Shown here in pieces: positions 26,701 to 41,700 of a stretch of 64,000 nt of DNA. The position numbers and the translations under genes are program-made. Each line of letters begins with the position of its first letter. Position 1 is the first letter of the stretch. The DNA is from Nilaparvata lugens (lineage: Eukaryota > Arthropoda > Insecta > Hemiptera > Delphacidae): NCBI RefSeq assembly GCF_014356525.2, contig NC_052517.1:620001-684000 (forward strand). Direction: 5' to 3'. The notes beneath the pieces were generated by a model. That model saw nothing but the letters and a program-made list of their open reading frames with translations, did not search any database and was not told the DNA's origin.

Positions 26701-29700
26701 GTTTTTGACAATTTCTTAGTCTTTTTCAAATTGTCAATGACCTCAGATCTTTTTCATTTAATAAACCAACTTAGATATTCTAAGAGTTTTTAAGTATCAA
26801 TAAATCTGTGGTTTTTTGACAATATCTTAGTCTTTTTCATTCAATATGAATAATTACCACAATATCAACTTCTCAACTAAACAAAAAGTGAAATATTTTA
26901 TTCTATATGTGGTGCTATTTTGTAGGATTTTTGGAATGTTTCGATGTTAACCTTCCGGCAGTCGCGCTGTTGTAAAAAGTACAACACTGTCAGTTTTTTG
27001 CTGCTTAAAACTATTGAATGGGGTGGTGTCAGAGAATGAGTCACCTATGCATTCCAAAACTTTGCCCCCATCACTCCACTGAGTTGCAGTATCAACCGAG
27101 CAATGGTTCGGTCTTTAGGAGCCTAAGGCCTTTAGGAGTCTTTAGTGCATAAGATAGGGAAAGACTGTATACGGGGACTGTAAACGAACCAATAAACTAG
27201 AATTGATGGGTTTGCTTATTGGGCTATGAAATGCTAACCATCCAAATGTTCATAGGCGTAAAATAATCCAAGAAGATGGAAAAGTAATTTATACAATTAA
27301 TTAATATGTTTTGACAGTAAACAGAGTACATAACACTTGGAAAATTGGATGTTGTACAAAGTACAACACGCGACTGCTCGTGTGATTGAGTAGGGCGCGA
27401 CTACTGGAAGGTTAAGGGTCAAGCCACATGAAGCATGATTATCAAAAGCCTATCGGAGAGCTTCCTACATTACTGACTCGTCCAAAAACGCCTCAAAAAA
27501 CGCTTCTTGTGGCTTGACCCTAAAGATAGAAGGGTGCCATTCACTTCACCGTAATATTTCAGTTTATAAAAAATCCTCAACGGTGTTTGTGGAGTCCACT
27601 CGACTGGCCGAAAATATAGTAATATTACTGCGGAGTCCGTATGTAAAACCATAGTGTGGTCCAAGTTATAATGGCTGTGAAGAAAGATAGGAGAACAACG
27701 TTGCCAATCCTCTGTCTTGTCAATGCCTTTTATAGACGGTATCTGATACAGATTTATTGATGTAATATTAACTGTTCATTCTAGTTTAAAAAATCAGTTA
27801 TATTTTATCAAGCAAGAAATTGTATTTTCAATATTTTCATAATTTATTTACATTGTTAAGATGAAATATTTTGTTAATCAATGATTAATTCTACACTGTT
27901 AAAAGACGATCTGGCAACAGAGCAAAGGGAGAAAGAGATAGCGCTATCCGCTTTGTTGAATGATAGACAAGGATAGCAAACCCATTTGCTAATCAAACAC
28001 TACCATTATAACGTGAACCTCACTATAATAGAGAAGTATTTAGTAATAGATGTAGTAATAGAATTTTGGTAACTAAAGAGTAGATAATATCATAGAGAAA
28101 CAATAGCGTAAGTAGATATCCATGGTATAGGGCGTTTATGTTGCAACTTTTACTGTTATCTCAAGCCGATTATTGTCGATTTTTACTGTTTTGTTGGGGT
28201 GAGAGTGTATGAACGGCACAGTATTGATTGATTGATTGATTGATGAAATGGTCTTCTCTGATTTGCAGTATCAACCGAGCAATGGTTCGGTCTTTAGGAG
28301 CCTAAGGCCTTTAGGAGTCTTTAGTGCATAAGATAGGGAAAGACTGTATACGGGGACTGTAAACGAACCAATAAACTAGAATTGATGGGTTTGCTTATTG
28401 GGCTATGAAATGCTAACCATCCAAATGTTCATAGGCGTAAAATAATCCAAGAAGATGGAAAAGTAATTTATACAATTAATTAATATGTTTTGACAGTAAA
28501 CAGAGTACATAACACTTGGAAAATTGGATGTTGTACAAAGTACAACACGCGACTGCTCGTGTGATTGAGTAGGGCGCGACTACTGGAAGGTTAAGGGTCA
28601 AGCCACATGAAGCATGATTATCAAAAGCCTATCGGAGAGCTTCCTACATTACTGACTCGTCCAAAAACGCCTCAAAAAACGCTTCTTGTGGCTTGACCCT
28701 AAAGATAGAAGGGTGCCATTCACTTCACCGCAATATTTCAGTTTATAAAAAATCCTCAACGGTGTTTGTGGAGTCCACTCGACTGGCCGAAAATATAGTA
28801 ATATTACTGCGGAGTCCGTATGTAAAACCATAGTGTGGTCCAAGTTATAATGGCTGTGAAGAAAGATAGGAGAACAACGTTGCCAATCCTCTGTCTTGTC
28901 AATGCCTTTTATAGACGGTATCTGATACAGATTTATTGATGTAATATTAACTGTTCATTCTAGTTTAAAAAATCAGTTATATTTTATCAAGCAAGAAATT
29001 GTATTTTCAATATTTTCATAATTTATTTACATTGTTAAGATGAAATATTTTGTTAATCAATGATTAATTCTACACTGTTAAAAGACGATCTGGCAACAGA
29101 GCAAAGGGAGAAAGAGATAGCGCTATCCGCTTTGTTGAATGATAGACAAGGATAGCAAACCCATTTGCTAATCAAACACTACCATTATAACGTGAACCTC
29201 ACTATAATAGAGAAGTATTTAGTAATAGATGTAGTAATAGAATTTTGGTAACTAAAGAGTAGATAATATCATAGAGAAACAATAGCGTAAGTAGATATCC
29301 ATGGTATAGGGCGTTTATGTTGCAACTTTTACTGTTATCTCAAGCCGATTATTGTCGATTTTTACTGTTTTGTTGGGGTGAGAGTGTATGAACGGCACAG
29401 TATTGATTGATTGATTGATTGATGAAATGGTCTTCTCTGATTTGGTTCACGTGAAGTTAATCAGGATTAAAAGTTAACCGGCTTTTGTGCAACCGTCCTT
29501 TGTGATTGATTGAGTACTTTATTTATGTAGATTACAATATACTGGCTTATACACTTATATACAATAGCTTACAATACAGCAAAATTATAGATGAATTTAC
29601 ATAATATAGACTAAGAAAATAATTATTGAACTGTATATGATATGAAAAAGTAATTTGTAATATAATAACTATAGATATTATATTGTTATGCATCTACATA

Positions 29701-32700
29701 AATTGGCGGAGCTTTGGACATGTCAATGTCCATTCTTCGGAAAGAATATTAAAAATATCCTCCCCACTAACTCTCTACCAAAATATGAGAGACTACGAAC
29801 GTCACACAGCTTCACGGGAAAGAATTATGTGGACTATCGGCTTGAGATAACAGTACAAGTTGCGACATAAACGCCCTATACCATGGAATATCCACTTATG
29901 CTATTGTTTCTTTATAACAATATAGAAACGAGATAAGTTTTCTTAGTGAACTAAGGAGAAAAAGGCCTAGAGTAATAGTGATGTCTATTTATGATGTTTG
30001 ATTGTATAAATGAATAGAGTATAATGTGTGTACATTTTTTTATTTGACAGGTGAAGACTGCCAACCGGCTGGCCAGTCGTCGCAAACGCCCCAGGTGCAG
30101 GTGCAACAGCAGCAGCAGCAGCTAGCGTCGCCCAAGTGCAAAACGTGGAAGGGCCGCGTCGCCAAGCAGTTTCGGCGAATTGGGCAGGCGGGCAGTGGGG
30201 GTGGGGGGACCCGGGAAGGGGGGTCGTCCCCCATTTCACCTACTGCGGGGCCCCCCCAGGCCAGTGCCAGCTACCAGGAGGGCGCCTCCATCGGGGTGCC
30301 TCTGGATTGGTGTCCGCAGGTCAGTAGCTACACTAATTTCAAAATTCATGGATTTTATTATTTCTGTGTTCAGTATAATATTAATGAAATTTATTTTTTA
30401 TTTTTTTAGTCTTCCATTATTATCTATTCATTCTTTGTTTATCAATTTTTTCATACATGATATAATATATTTTATAATTTATTCACCCAAACATCTTTAT
30501 TAATTAATAAAAATTAATTATTAATTTGGTATTTTAATCATTCTAAATTCAAAATTCCTAGCTAATATATATCCTTGGACAGAACTTTGAACTTTAAATT
30601 TTCTCAGAAAGAACATAACCTATTTTTTCGGACATTTTATTATTTATCGAAATTTGGGAACAGAATAGTTTTGGGCTATGCCTGTTCTATCCCGATCATA
30701 TTCATATGATTTGTAATTATATCAACGAATAAATAAACAAAACAATATACAAACTTGTAGTACCCTTTATTATAAAAACTTATATACTTATAATATTTCA
30801 ACAACCAGTTCCGACAATAACTTGGTCATTTTCTAAAAGTATAAAAAAATAAAAAGCATATTTTTAAGTTTTTAATAATAAAGGGTACTACAAGTTTTTA
30901 TAAGTTGTTTTTATTTATTTGTACAAAAGTAGCCCATAGTGAAGTGTTTTTATCTATTTAATCTATATTTTTGATAATTAATTTTTATTCCCAATATATT
31001 ATCTCTTATTATTTATATAAAACCAATAGCTGATAGTTGCAGTGATAGTAGTTTTAATTTTTCTGCTCAAAATTTTCAAGTTTATTTCAATATTATTGAA
31101 ACTTTCGGATTGTTTAGTGTTATTTCCGGCTCTTATCAACCCTTCGAAATTCAAAATTCCTAGCTAATATATATCCTTGGACAGAACTTTGAACTTTAAA
31201 TTTCTCAGAAAGAACATAACCTATTTTTTCGGACATTTTATTATTTATCGAAATTTGGGAACAGAATAGTTTTGGGCTATGCCTGTTCTATCCCGATCAT
31301 ATTCATATGATTTGTAATTATATCAACGAATAAATAAACAAAACAATATACAAACTTGTAGTACCCTTTATTATAAAAACTTATATACTTATAATATTTC
31401 AACAACCAGTTCCGACAATAACTTGGTCATTTTCTAAAAGTATAAAAAAATAAAAAGCATATTTTTAAGTTTTTAATAATAAGGGTACTACAAGTTTTTA
31501 TAAGTTGTTTTTATTTATTTGTACAAAAGTAGCCCATAGTGAAGTGTTTTTATCTATTTAATCTATATTTTTGATAATTAATTTTTATTCCCAATATATT
31601 ATCTCTTATTATTTATATAAAACCAATAGCTGATAGTTGCAGTGATAGTAGTTTTAATTTTTCTGCTCAAAATTTTCAAGTTTATTTCAATATTATTGAA
31701 ACTTTCGGATTGTTTAGTGTTATTTCCGGCTCTTATCAACCCTTCGAAATTCAAAATTCATCAGTCATATCTCGAATACGTATTCTCTGAGTGTTAATCT
31801 TTGGTGAAAACAGAAATTTTAAACTTAACCTCACTTTGGACTATTTATGTGCCAAAATCTAGGAATTGAAGAAGTTTTGGGCAATTGCCTGTTTCTCTTT
31901 CCAAATATCGTGTTTGTGACTGTTCTAAAAATATTTCTAATCCCATAACAACCAATGATAATCTTTTTCTTTCCTACTGGTAGAATCTTACAATAGCAAT
32001 CCATTCAGACAGTTTTATATCTACATTATAAATATTTTTTGTCGAAATTATTTATGATTTAAATATATAACTAACTTATTGCTTGTGTTGAATTGTGTAT
32101 GAATAAATGATGTTGTTGCAGTCTGCGAATCATGACGGTGTGCCCCTATTGGTGGATGTGTGCTGTGGTGAAGTGGAGGGGAGAGGTCTGGAGGTGGTTG
32201 GTGTCTACAGGGTGCCTGGCAATACGGCTGCTGTTACCAATCTCACCGAACAGGTACCGTAATTCCACTTTAGTTCACTTAAATATTTAAAAATCGTGGT
32301 TAGTGTAGTCCTTAAGTAGGACTCTGAATACAGAGAAAAAATAGCGTAAGCCGATTACTGTCGGTTTTTATTGTTTTGGCTGGGTGAGAGTGTAAGAACG
32401 GCACAGAATGAGAGACTACCAGCGTCGCACAGCTTCACGGGAAAGAATTACGGGGACTATCGGCTTGAGATAACAGTAAAAGTTGCGACATAAACGCCCT
32501 ATACCATGGCATATCTACTAATGATATTGTTATATAGTATATAGTATAATATATCTATTTTGTAAACAACAGTAATATCATAGGGAAAAGATAGCATAAG
32601 TAGATATCACACGGTATTTATGTTTCAAATTTCAAGACGTTTTCTGTTAACTCAAGCCGATTACTGTCGACTACTGTCTATGATTAGTGTGTTGTTGGGA

Positions 32701-35700
32701 GTGTAAGAGTGTTAGAAGGGGACAGTATGAGAGACTACCAGCGTCACATAGCTTCACCAAAAACAACTACTAGGACTATCGGCTCCAGTTAACACTCACA
32801 TTTGCAACATAGACACCCTATACACTGTCTATTATTAGTGTGTTGTTGGGAGTGTAAGAGTGTAAGAAGGGCACAGTATGAGAGACTACCAGCGTCACAT
32901 AGCTTCACCAAAAACAACTACTAGGACTATCGGCTCCAGTTAACACTCACATTTGCAACATAGACACCCTATACACTGTCTATTATTAGTGTGTTGTTGG
33001 GAGTGTAAGAGTGTAAGAAGGACACAGTATGAGAGACTACCAGCGTCACATAGCTTCACCAAAAACAACTACTAGGACTATCGGCTACAGTTAACACTCA
33101 CATTTGCAAGATAACGGTCCTTTACCATGGCTTATCGTATAATGCTATCCTTTCCTTATGCTAATATCTATTTTGATTGTATGGCATATATTGCAGCCAG
33201 TGGGCATGGTATAGGTCGTTTATGTTCTAAGTTTGAAGCCGATTTATTGTTAACTGAAGCCGATCACTGTCTATTATTATTGTGTTGTTGGGAGTGTAAG
33301 GCTGGTCACACACCGATCAGTCAAGACAAGACTAGTCACGTTTCAAGTATTGTGACTAAACGTGACTTGTCTTGTCTTGACTAATCGGTGTGTGACCAGC
33401 CTTAGAGTGTAAGAAGGGCACAGTATGAGAGACTACCAGCGTCACATAGCTTCACCAAAAACAACTACTAGGACTATCGGCTCCAGTTAACACTCACATT
33501 TGCAACATAGACACCCTATACACTGTCTATTATTAGTGTGTTGTTGGGAGTGTAAGAGTGTAAGAAGGGCACAGTATGAGAGACTACCAGCGTCACATAG
33601 CTTCACCAAAAACAACTACTAGGACTATCGGCTCCAGTTAACACTCACATTTGCAACATAGACACCCTATACACTGTCTATTATTAGTGTGTTGTTGGGA
33701 GTGTAAGAGTGTAAGAAGGACACAGTATGAGAGACTACCAGCGTCACATAGCTTCACCAAAAACAACTACTAGGACTATCGGCTACAGTTAACACTCACA
33801 TTTGCAAGATAACGGTCCTTTACCATGGCTTATCGTATAATGCTAACCTTTCCCTATGCTAATATCTGTTTTGATTGTATGGCATATATTGCAGCCAGTG
33901 GTCGTTTATGTTCTAAGTTTGAAGCCGATTTATTGTTAACTGAAGCCGATCACTGTCTATTATTATTGTGTTGTTGGGAGTGTAAGGCTGGTCACACACC
34001 GATCAGTCAAGACAAGACTAGTCACGTTTCAAGTATTGTGACTAAACGTGACTTGTCTTGTCTTGACTAATCGGTGTGTGACCAGCCTTAGAGTGTAAGA
34101 AGGGCACAGTATGAGAGACTACCAGCGTCACATAGCTTCACCAAAAACAACTACTAGGACTATCGGCTTCAGTTAACACTCACATTTGCAACATAGACAC
34201 CCTATACACTGTCTATTATTAGTGTGTTGTTGGGAGTGTAAGAGTGTAAGAAGGGCACAGTATGAGAGACTACCAGCGTCACATAGCTTCACCAAAAACA
34301 ACTACTAGGACTATCGGCTACAGTTAACACTCACATTTGCAACATAAACGCCCTATTTTATTCTTATTCTTATTTATTTACCAATTCACTAGAAATTTCA
34401 AAATAACACTTATAAACTAATATACATTGGTGTGGCTGGAAAAAGAACCTATACTATGGTATATCTTCTTATTCTATCCTTTCCCTATCTATTTTGATTT
34501 GATGGCATGGCATATATTTGGACAGGTGAACAAAGCAAGCGGCGGAGATGTGATAGCTGGTCTGGTGGCGCAGGCCGACGTGAATGTGGTCTCGTCGCTG
34601 CTCAAGTCGCTGTTCCGTCGTCTGCCAGATGCTCTGCTCACATCCGACCTCTATCCACTCTTCATTGCTGCCGACAAGATACCCGATCCACTGCTGAGGG
34701 CGGCCACCATTAGGAAGCTGGTGAGTTGCACCTTAATGCCGCATCCACATTTTGGCCCAATGACGACGAGTGTCAGAGTGTGGATGCCTTTGTTAAGCCC
34801 GGTCCAGACGCTCAAGTCTACCATCAGTCTTTTGCTCAAGCAAAAGACGGATCGTTTGGTTCAAGCAAAAGACGGATGTAAAATTGCGTCCACACGCATC
34901 CGTCTTATGTCGTCCGTTTTCCTTTTTTTTGATATTGTTTGATATGGTTCATTGAGTCTGGACTGTATACAGTTGACATATATCCGGTAGATGAGTAATA
35001 ATTATATCGTATTTTTCGCTGATTCAACTGGATAATGCTATTAAAGAAAAGAAAGAAAGAAAGAAATATTTATTGCCAAAATCATTAAACAAACTTTACA
35101 AATGTGAAAAATATAAAAATTTTCATTTACAATACATTGCAAAAACTTAAAATTAAAATATTTTCCATTTAAAAATCGATTATAATATTATCATTGGCGT
35201 TACCAGCAAAACTAAGTAGTTTGAGCGATGGCAACGAGTAATCAGTCGAGTAATAATTATATCGTATTTTTCGCTGATTCAACTGGATAATGCTATTATT
35301 TAACAACATAATGAAAAAATATTACTGTTGATCGCTAAATGGCTTTGTTTGCATGTCATATCTTGAAACACAGTGATTGTAAATGGATTGAAATTTTGTA
35401 GATAGTATTCTTATCAACAATATAGTACATCTTAATATATCATAATAGTAGATCATGATATCAACATCAAATTCTGAGAGTATCATGAGAATCAAGAAAG
35501 AAAACGAAAGGGTTAAATGGTTTAATATATAATCCATGGAAAAAACTTGCTTATTTTCAAGTAATCGCGAGGCATTTCATCAATTTGAGGGCGCTGAATT
35601 CGAATCTGGAATCACAATTTCTCTACCTCCATTTTTACGCGATTTAGGTTTTGGTGGATAGGCAAAAGACGGACGGTTTGATGAAGAAAGATTGCCGGCC

Positions 35701-38700
35701 GATACATTTTGAGTTTGACGACTTAAGCTTGAAGACCGTCCGATCCGTTTTACCGTCCAGACGCAACGACTTACATGCTCCGACTTTTGCTTGAGCAAAA
35801 GACGGATCGTTTGGTTCAAGCAAAAGACGGATGTAAAATTGCGTCCACACGCATCCGTCTTATGTCGTCCGTTTTCCTTTTTTTTGATATTGTTTGATAT
35901 GGTTCATTGAGTCTGGACTGTATACAGTTGACATATATCCGGTAGATGAGTAATAATTATATCGTATTTTTCGCTGATTCAACTGGATAATGCTATTAAA
36001 GAAAAGAAAGAAAGAAAGAAATATTTATTGCCAAAATCATTAAACAAACTTTACAAATGTGAAAAATATAAAAATTTTCATTTACAATACATTGCAAAAA
36101 CTTAAAATTAAAATATTTTCCATTTAAAAATCGATTATAATATTATCATTGGCGTTACCAGCAAAACTAAGTAGTTTGAGCGATGGCAACGAGTAATCAG
36201 TCGAGTAATAATTATATCGTATTTTTCGCTGATTCAACTGGATAATGCTATTATTTAACAACATAATGAAAAAATATTACTGTTGATCGCTAAATGGCTT
36301 TGTTTGCATGTCATATCTTGAAACACAGTGATTGTAAATGGATTGAAATTTTGTAGATAGTATTCTTATCAACAATATAGTACATCTTAATATATCATAA
36401 TAGTAAATCATGATATCAACATCAAATTCTGAGAGTATCATGAGAATCAAGAAAGAAAACGAAAGGGTTAAATGGTTTAATATATAATCCATGGAAAAAA
36501 CTTGCTTATTTTCAAGTAATCGCGAGGCATTTCATCAATTTGAGGGCGCTGAATTCGAATCTGGAATCACAATTTCTCTACCTCCATTTTTACGCGATTT
36601 AGGTTTTGGTGGATAGGCAAAAGACGGACGGTTTGATGAAGAAAGATTGCCGGCCGATACATTTTGAGTTTGACGACTTAAGCTTGAAGACCGTCCGATC
36701 CGTTTTACCGTCCAGACGCAACGACTTACATGCTCCGACTTTTGCTTGAGCAAAAGACTGAAGCTAAACTTGAGCGTGTGGACCGGGCTTTGAGCATTGC
36801 TCCGATTTTTGTCGAGCGCAGGCCAATGAAGGCCAGTGCTGGCAAACCACCCATCTACTCTTGTCAACCAATGCGTGCTGTCTCCTTTTATCAATACAGC
36901 TGTGCTTTTAGAATATCAAGTTTGTATTTTGATCCTGCAAAATTATTTCTTTAATATGTGAATACTTTATATTTTAGTGATGATAATAATGTGAAATATT
37001 TCTCCTATGTTTGGTTTCGAAGAATCTAAATTTAAAAATCTACCTTGTGAAATATTTAAGGACTGAAAATTTTGTGAAGTGAACAATTACAAGACTAAGG
37101 CCCGCCGCAAAGTAGACCCACGCTAATCCGCGCCACTCCAACCAACGTCGTGTAAACCATTGCTATAGAATTATTTATAATCAATCAGCTGACAAGTGGA
37201 TTATTCATTGCATGCATTACACAGATGTCTGGAGAAACCGGTGAACAGGTCACACCAGATACTTGTGGATGGGAAACTGAGTTCTACTGATAACAGAACT
37301 ACTAATAATTTATTGATCGAGCGAAGTGAGGTCTAAGATTCAAGTCGACGGTTTGGCATTTCTCTTAATGTTTAAATGTTTGTATGTTGCGCATTTACGG
37401 CGAAACGCGGTAATAGATGTTCATGAAATTTGACAGGTGTGTTCCTTTTTCGAATGCGCGTCGACGTATATACAAGGTTTTTTGGAAATTTTGCATTTCA
37501 AGGATAATATAAAAGGAAAAAGGAGCCTCATTCATACGCCAATATTACAGTAAAAATCAGACTATAGAATTATTCATCATAAATCAGCTGACAAGTGATT
37601 ACACAGATGTGTGGAGAAGCCAGTCTATTGCTGTATTTCTATAAGGTCTATAGTTTCAATCAGGTACTTGTGGATGAGAATACTGCGTGAGGTCTACTGT
37701 CACAGAACTACTAGTTAGTGAACGATGCTCAATGAATTGAATGTATTGTTTGTATTTTAGGTTCACTCACTGCCCGACCACCACTTTGAAACGCTGCGCT
37801 TTGTGATGGCTCACCTGAAGCGAGTGGTCGCCCGCAGTGAAGTCAACAAAATGGAGGCGCGTAATCTGGCCATTGTGTTTGGACCCACCTTGGTGCGGAC
37901 GTCGGACGACGACAGCATGCTCACACTGGTCACTGACATGTCGCATCAGTGTCGAATCGTCGAGACTCTCATACTGCATGTCAGTCATTATTCTCTCTTT
38001 AGTCATCTCTGTGTCAGCTGTACTGTGTTTAGTCATTTGTCAAGTGGACTGTGTTTAGTCACTTGTCAAGTGTATGGTGTTTAGCCTCTTGTCAAGTGTA
38101 CCATACTCAAAATCAAATCAAAATCATTTATTCTTCAAAAAACAAATTTACAGTATAAAATACAACACTTTCACAAAACTTGTCTAACCTAATCCTTATA
38201 TGACAATTTACAAGACACATTGAGAAGAAAAAATCCCTGCAAAGGTTTAACCTGAGCGCAGGAATGAGTCGCTATAAATAACATAATAACAATATCGAGG
38301 GAAACAGGATGTTGAAAAACTACTCTATAAAATGAAAGAAATTAATATTAATATACAGACAGTTAAAGTTAATTGCAATAATTCGTGAAAATAGAAATGT
38401 ACAAAATATAAATTACAAATATTGAACAGCAGCACAACTCATGATTATAAAATGATGATAATCATAGCATATAATTTATGTAAACAGTATCCACTATGCT
38501 TAGCATATTGAAATTTATATACAATATAAAAGAAATGGAAAATCACGTATTTAATTCATGAATCAGTTCAAAAAACATTGAAAATAAGAGGGAAAGGTAT
38601 TCACTACAAAAGAATACATTATTCAATAGTTACAAAAAAGTTTGATATTTGTTATTTAAAGGTTATTATAACTTTGGAAGGAGAAAATCTTTGATCAGAA

Positions 38701-41700
38701 AGTATAGGATCTATAGTAAATGAATTTTACTTGTATCAAAATAGTTTTTCATTGAGCTTGAATGCTACAATACATTTATCCAATTCATGCCTAGTTCTAC
38801 TGTTTAATCTGAAATTGACAAAATCAAAAGGTATATGATTCAGTAGTCTTTTAGCTACAAAGACAAACTGCCTACAGCACACGTCCAAACACTGTACGAT
38901 CCAATACTGTGTTTAGCCTCTTGTCAAGTGTACTGTGTTTAGTCACTTGTCGAGTGTACTGTGTTTAGTCATCTCTGTGTAAGGTGTACTTTGTTTAGTC
39001 ACACTTTGAGTTTACTGTGTTTATTGCACTTTTCTAATGCCGCATCCACACTCTGGCCCAATGCTCACAAATGACGACAAGCGTGAGAGTGTGGATGCGC
39101 TCGCCTTGATTGGCCTTCACTTGTCATCGCTTCTATCTACATCCACAAAATGATCACATTGCAGTGTCGACTGGCTAGACCAAGACACTTGGCCACAGTA
39201 AACATACAGTACGGAAACTTGGCTAGTACCCTGACGCTAAAATCCGCCATCTTGTTAGGAAGCGCCGCATTGTAATAGTATTGATGATAGGTTCGGATCA
39301 CTTTAATGATCCGGATCAATTGATCTCGTTCACTGCCACGAGCCAATCATAAGACCAGGATTGGAACTTCCCAAGGTCACGTGACGTGTTTAGTATTGGG
39401 GTCATGTGAAAAGCATTGGTTAGATAGGCGATTTATTACAAGTTTCCTTTCTGTACTTATTCTGTGACTTTACTAGCAGTACTTATCGCCAGAACCATCA
39501 ACCCGATGTCCCGATCAGCTGTTCAAAAGCATATAATATTACATTTCACAAGTTTCGATTCTGTACTTATTCTGTGACTTGGCGATAGTGTGGACTAGGC
39601 ATTAAGCATGCTGTCCACAGGGTGATTGTAGCTGCTATGGGAACGAGCAATTGGAAATGTTAGCAACTCATGTACATTGCCTGTTCCCGCGACAGCTAGT
39701 GAACGCTTAGGCTCAACTCATACTACCTCGACTCAAATCAAGTCAAGGATACCCCAGTCTCCACCTTATCACTTTCTTGCTCATTGTCACTACTTCAGTT
39801 CCATGCTACTCCATTTTTAACCTTTCTTTGTTAAAAATATGAGATCCAATTCGTCACTACTGCGCAAGTAATAAATTTTTCGCCCCACTTGGATGTAATG
39901 AGCTGGTTTTCGTGCGTCATATGGAGGCCGAAAATGATTGTTTTCTGACCAGGCCGGTAAAAGTTTCATGGCCCTAGGGCTGTAAAATAACCTTGAAGTT
40001 AGCTGATTCTGATTTGATGTGAACGTGTTTACAAAATGGTTTGTGAAACGGAATCAGTTTATGCTTCTAGAATTGAATAAGTATTCTGCAATAAGATACT
40101 ATCATTTTATTTGGATGAATAAAATACAGATAAGATATATATTATAAACTATTCAAATTCGAATTTCAGAGTAGGATAGAACTTCTAACCTAAACTTCCA
40201 AAGTCAATGACAACAAACATTCAGATTGGCCAAATTTCAAGTGTGCTAAAACAGCTGATCAAAAAACTTCATTATTTGTGTTTATTATTCAAGAATCAAA
40301 ACATTTATAATAATATCATCTTATTGTCATTTGGAAGAATAAAAAGTATAAACTCAACCTCTTACATAATTGAAAATAATCTTTTAGGTTATTTAGACAA
40401 ATCAGAATAAAAAATAAAAGTACTTGGACAATTTCCTAATATTCAGATTACCTCAGATTTTCTAGAGCTATGACCTTCCTGTTTTGCTTTCGAAAGTGCC
40501 TAATAAACAATTATTCTCATATTAATATTGTTTATTTTTCTGTGTGGCGAAAAATAACGTTCTCACCATGGACAAAAATGTTTTTCCGGCTCTCAATATT
40601 TTCTAGTCCTCGGCCTACGGCCTCGGACTTGAAAACCGATTTCGAGCCGGAAAAGTCTCATTTTCGGCCCTAGGTGCGAAATATACTATTATAATAATAA
40701 TTATTAATATGTTGTCTTATCTAATTCTTATTATTGTATTATCTAAAATGATAAAACATCACTTTCATAAAATCTCACGGTACTAAGCAACTCAAGTCGA
40801 GGCCCGACCGACCAACATAGCTCGAGTGGACGCTCGACTCAGTCTCACAGTCGTGAGGTCGCGGAGACTAGAATCATAGAGAAACAATAGTCTAAGTAGA
40901 TATCCCATGGTATAGGGAATTTATGTCGCAACTTTTACTGTTATCTCAAGCCGATTACTGTCGATTATTGTCAATTTTTACTGTTTTGTTGGGGTGATAG
41001 TATATGAACGGCACAATTTGAGAGACTACCAGCATCACACAGCTGCATAGGAAAGAACTACGTGAACAGTAAAAGTTGCGACATAAACGCCCTATACCAT
41101 GGGATTATGCTATTTTCTCTCTATGGCGTAAGGCACTTATCGTTTCTCTATTGCTATTTCTCTATGAATCGACTGCTCTGACTGTCACCATTTGAAAACA
41201 CATGCTGCGTCGAGAAGAGACTAGAGTCGCATCTTCTCGACTTGAGTCGCGTAAGTGTGAGTTGATCCTTCGTGGTCTCTATGTGCTGTTTTTGTCACAA
41301 TAGCTAATCATACTTTTTCCTCCACCTACTGTCTAAAGTACTTACTTTACTCCCTGAAACCTAATACTAAAGTGTCACTTTTTCGCTCTCGGTAGTAAAA
41401 AACAGAAAAACTCCCTAGGGAGTAAAAGTGACTCCATTTAAATAACATGGGGAGCATCTCTATTTTAAAAACTTACATTATAATAGGTTAGAAGGTCTAA
41501 GCTCAGATGAGGAAGCATATAGAGTAGTCATTAAACCAACTAAATTCAATACCTCAACCAGACATTTGATCGATATATAAAATTTATGTTTGTATGCTAA
41601 AATTATTATTACAAACTTCATATCACTATACTAAAAAAAATGTATATATTTTTTTCTTTTATTCCATGTTATTCAAAATAAAAAAACGAATATTACTTAT

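Noticed and set aside
29985..30503. Other frames over exon 7 on both strands
   Set aside because: Shadows of the GC-rich exon; only the phase-1 frame joins exons 6 and 8.
32330..32540. A pre-miRNA in the family H hairpins
   Set aside because: The arms are about 100 bp and occur in many copies; this is typical of MITEs, and small-RNA data would be needed to claim processing.
33127..34070. Two similar frames of 85 and 81 aa starting MAYRIML
   Set aside because: They are copies of the 698-bp higher-order satellite repeat. The similarity reflects DNA duplication, not a gene family.
35322..36894. Paired minus-strand frames in the 955-bp duplication
   Set aside because: Duplicated intronic repeat with no recognisable domain; the frames differ only where the duplication ends.
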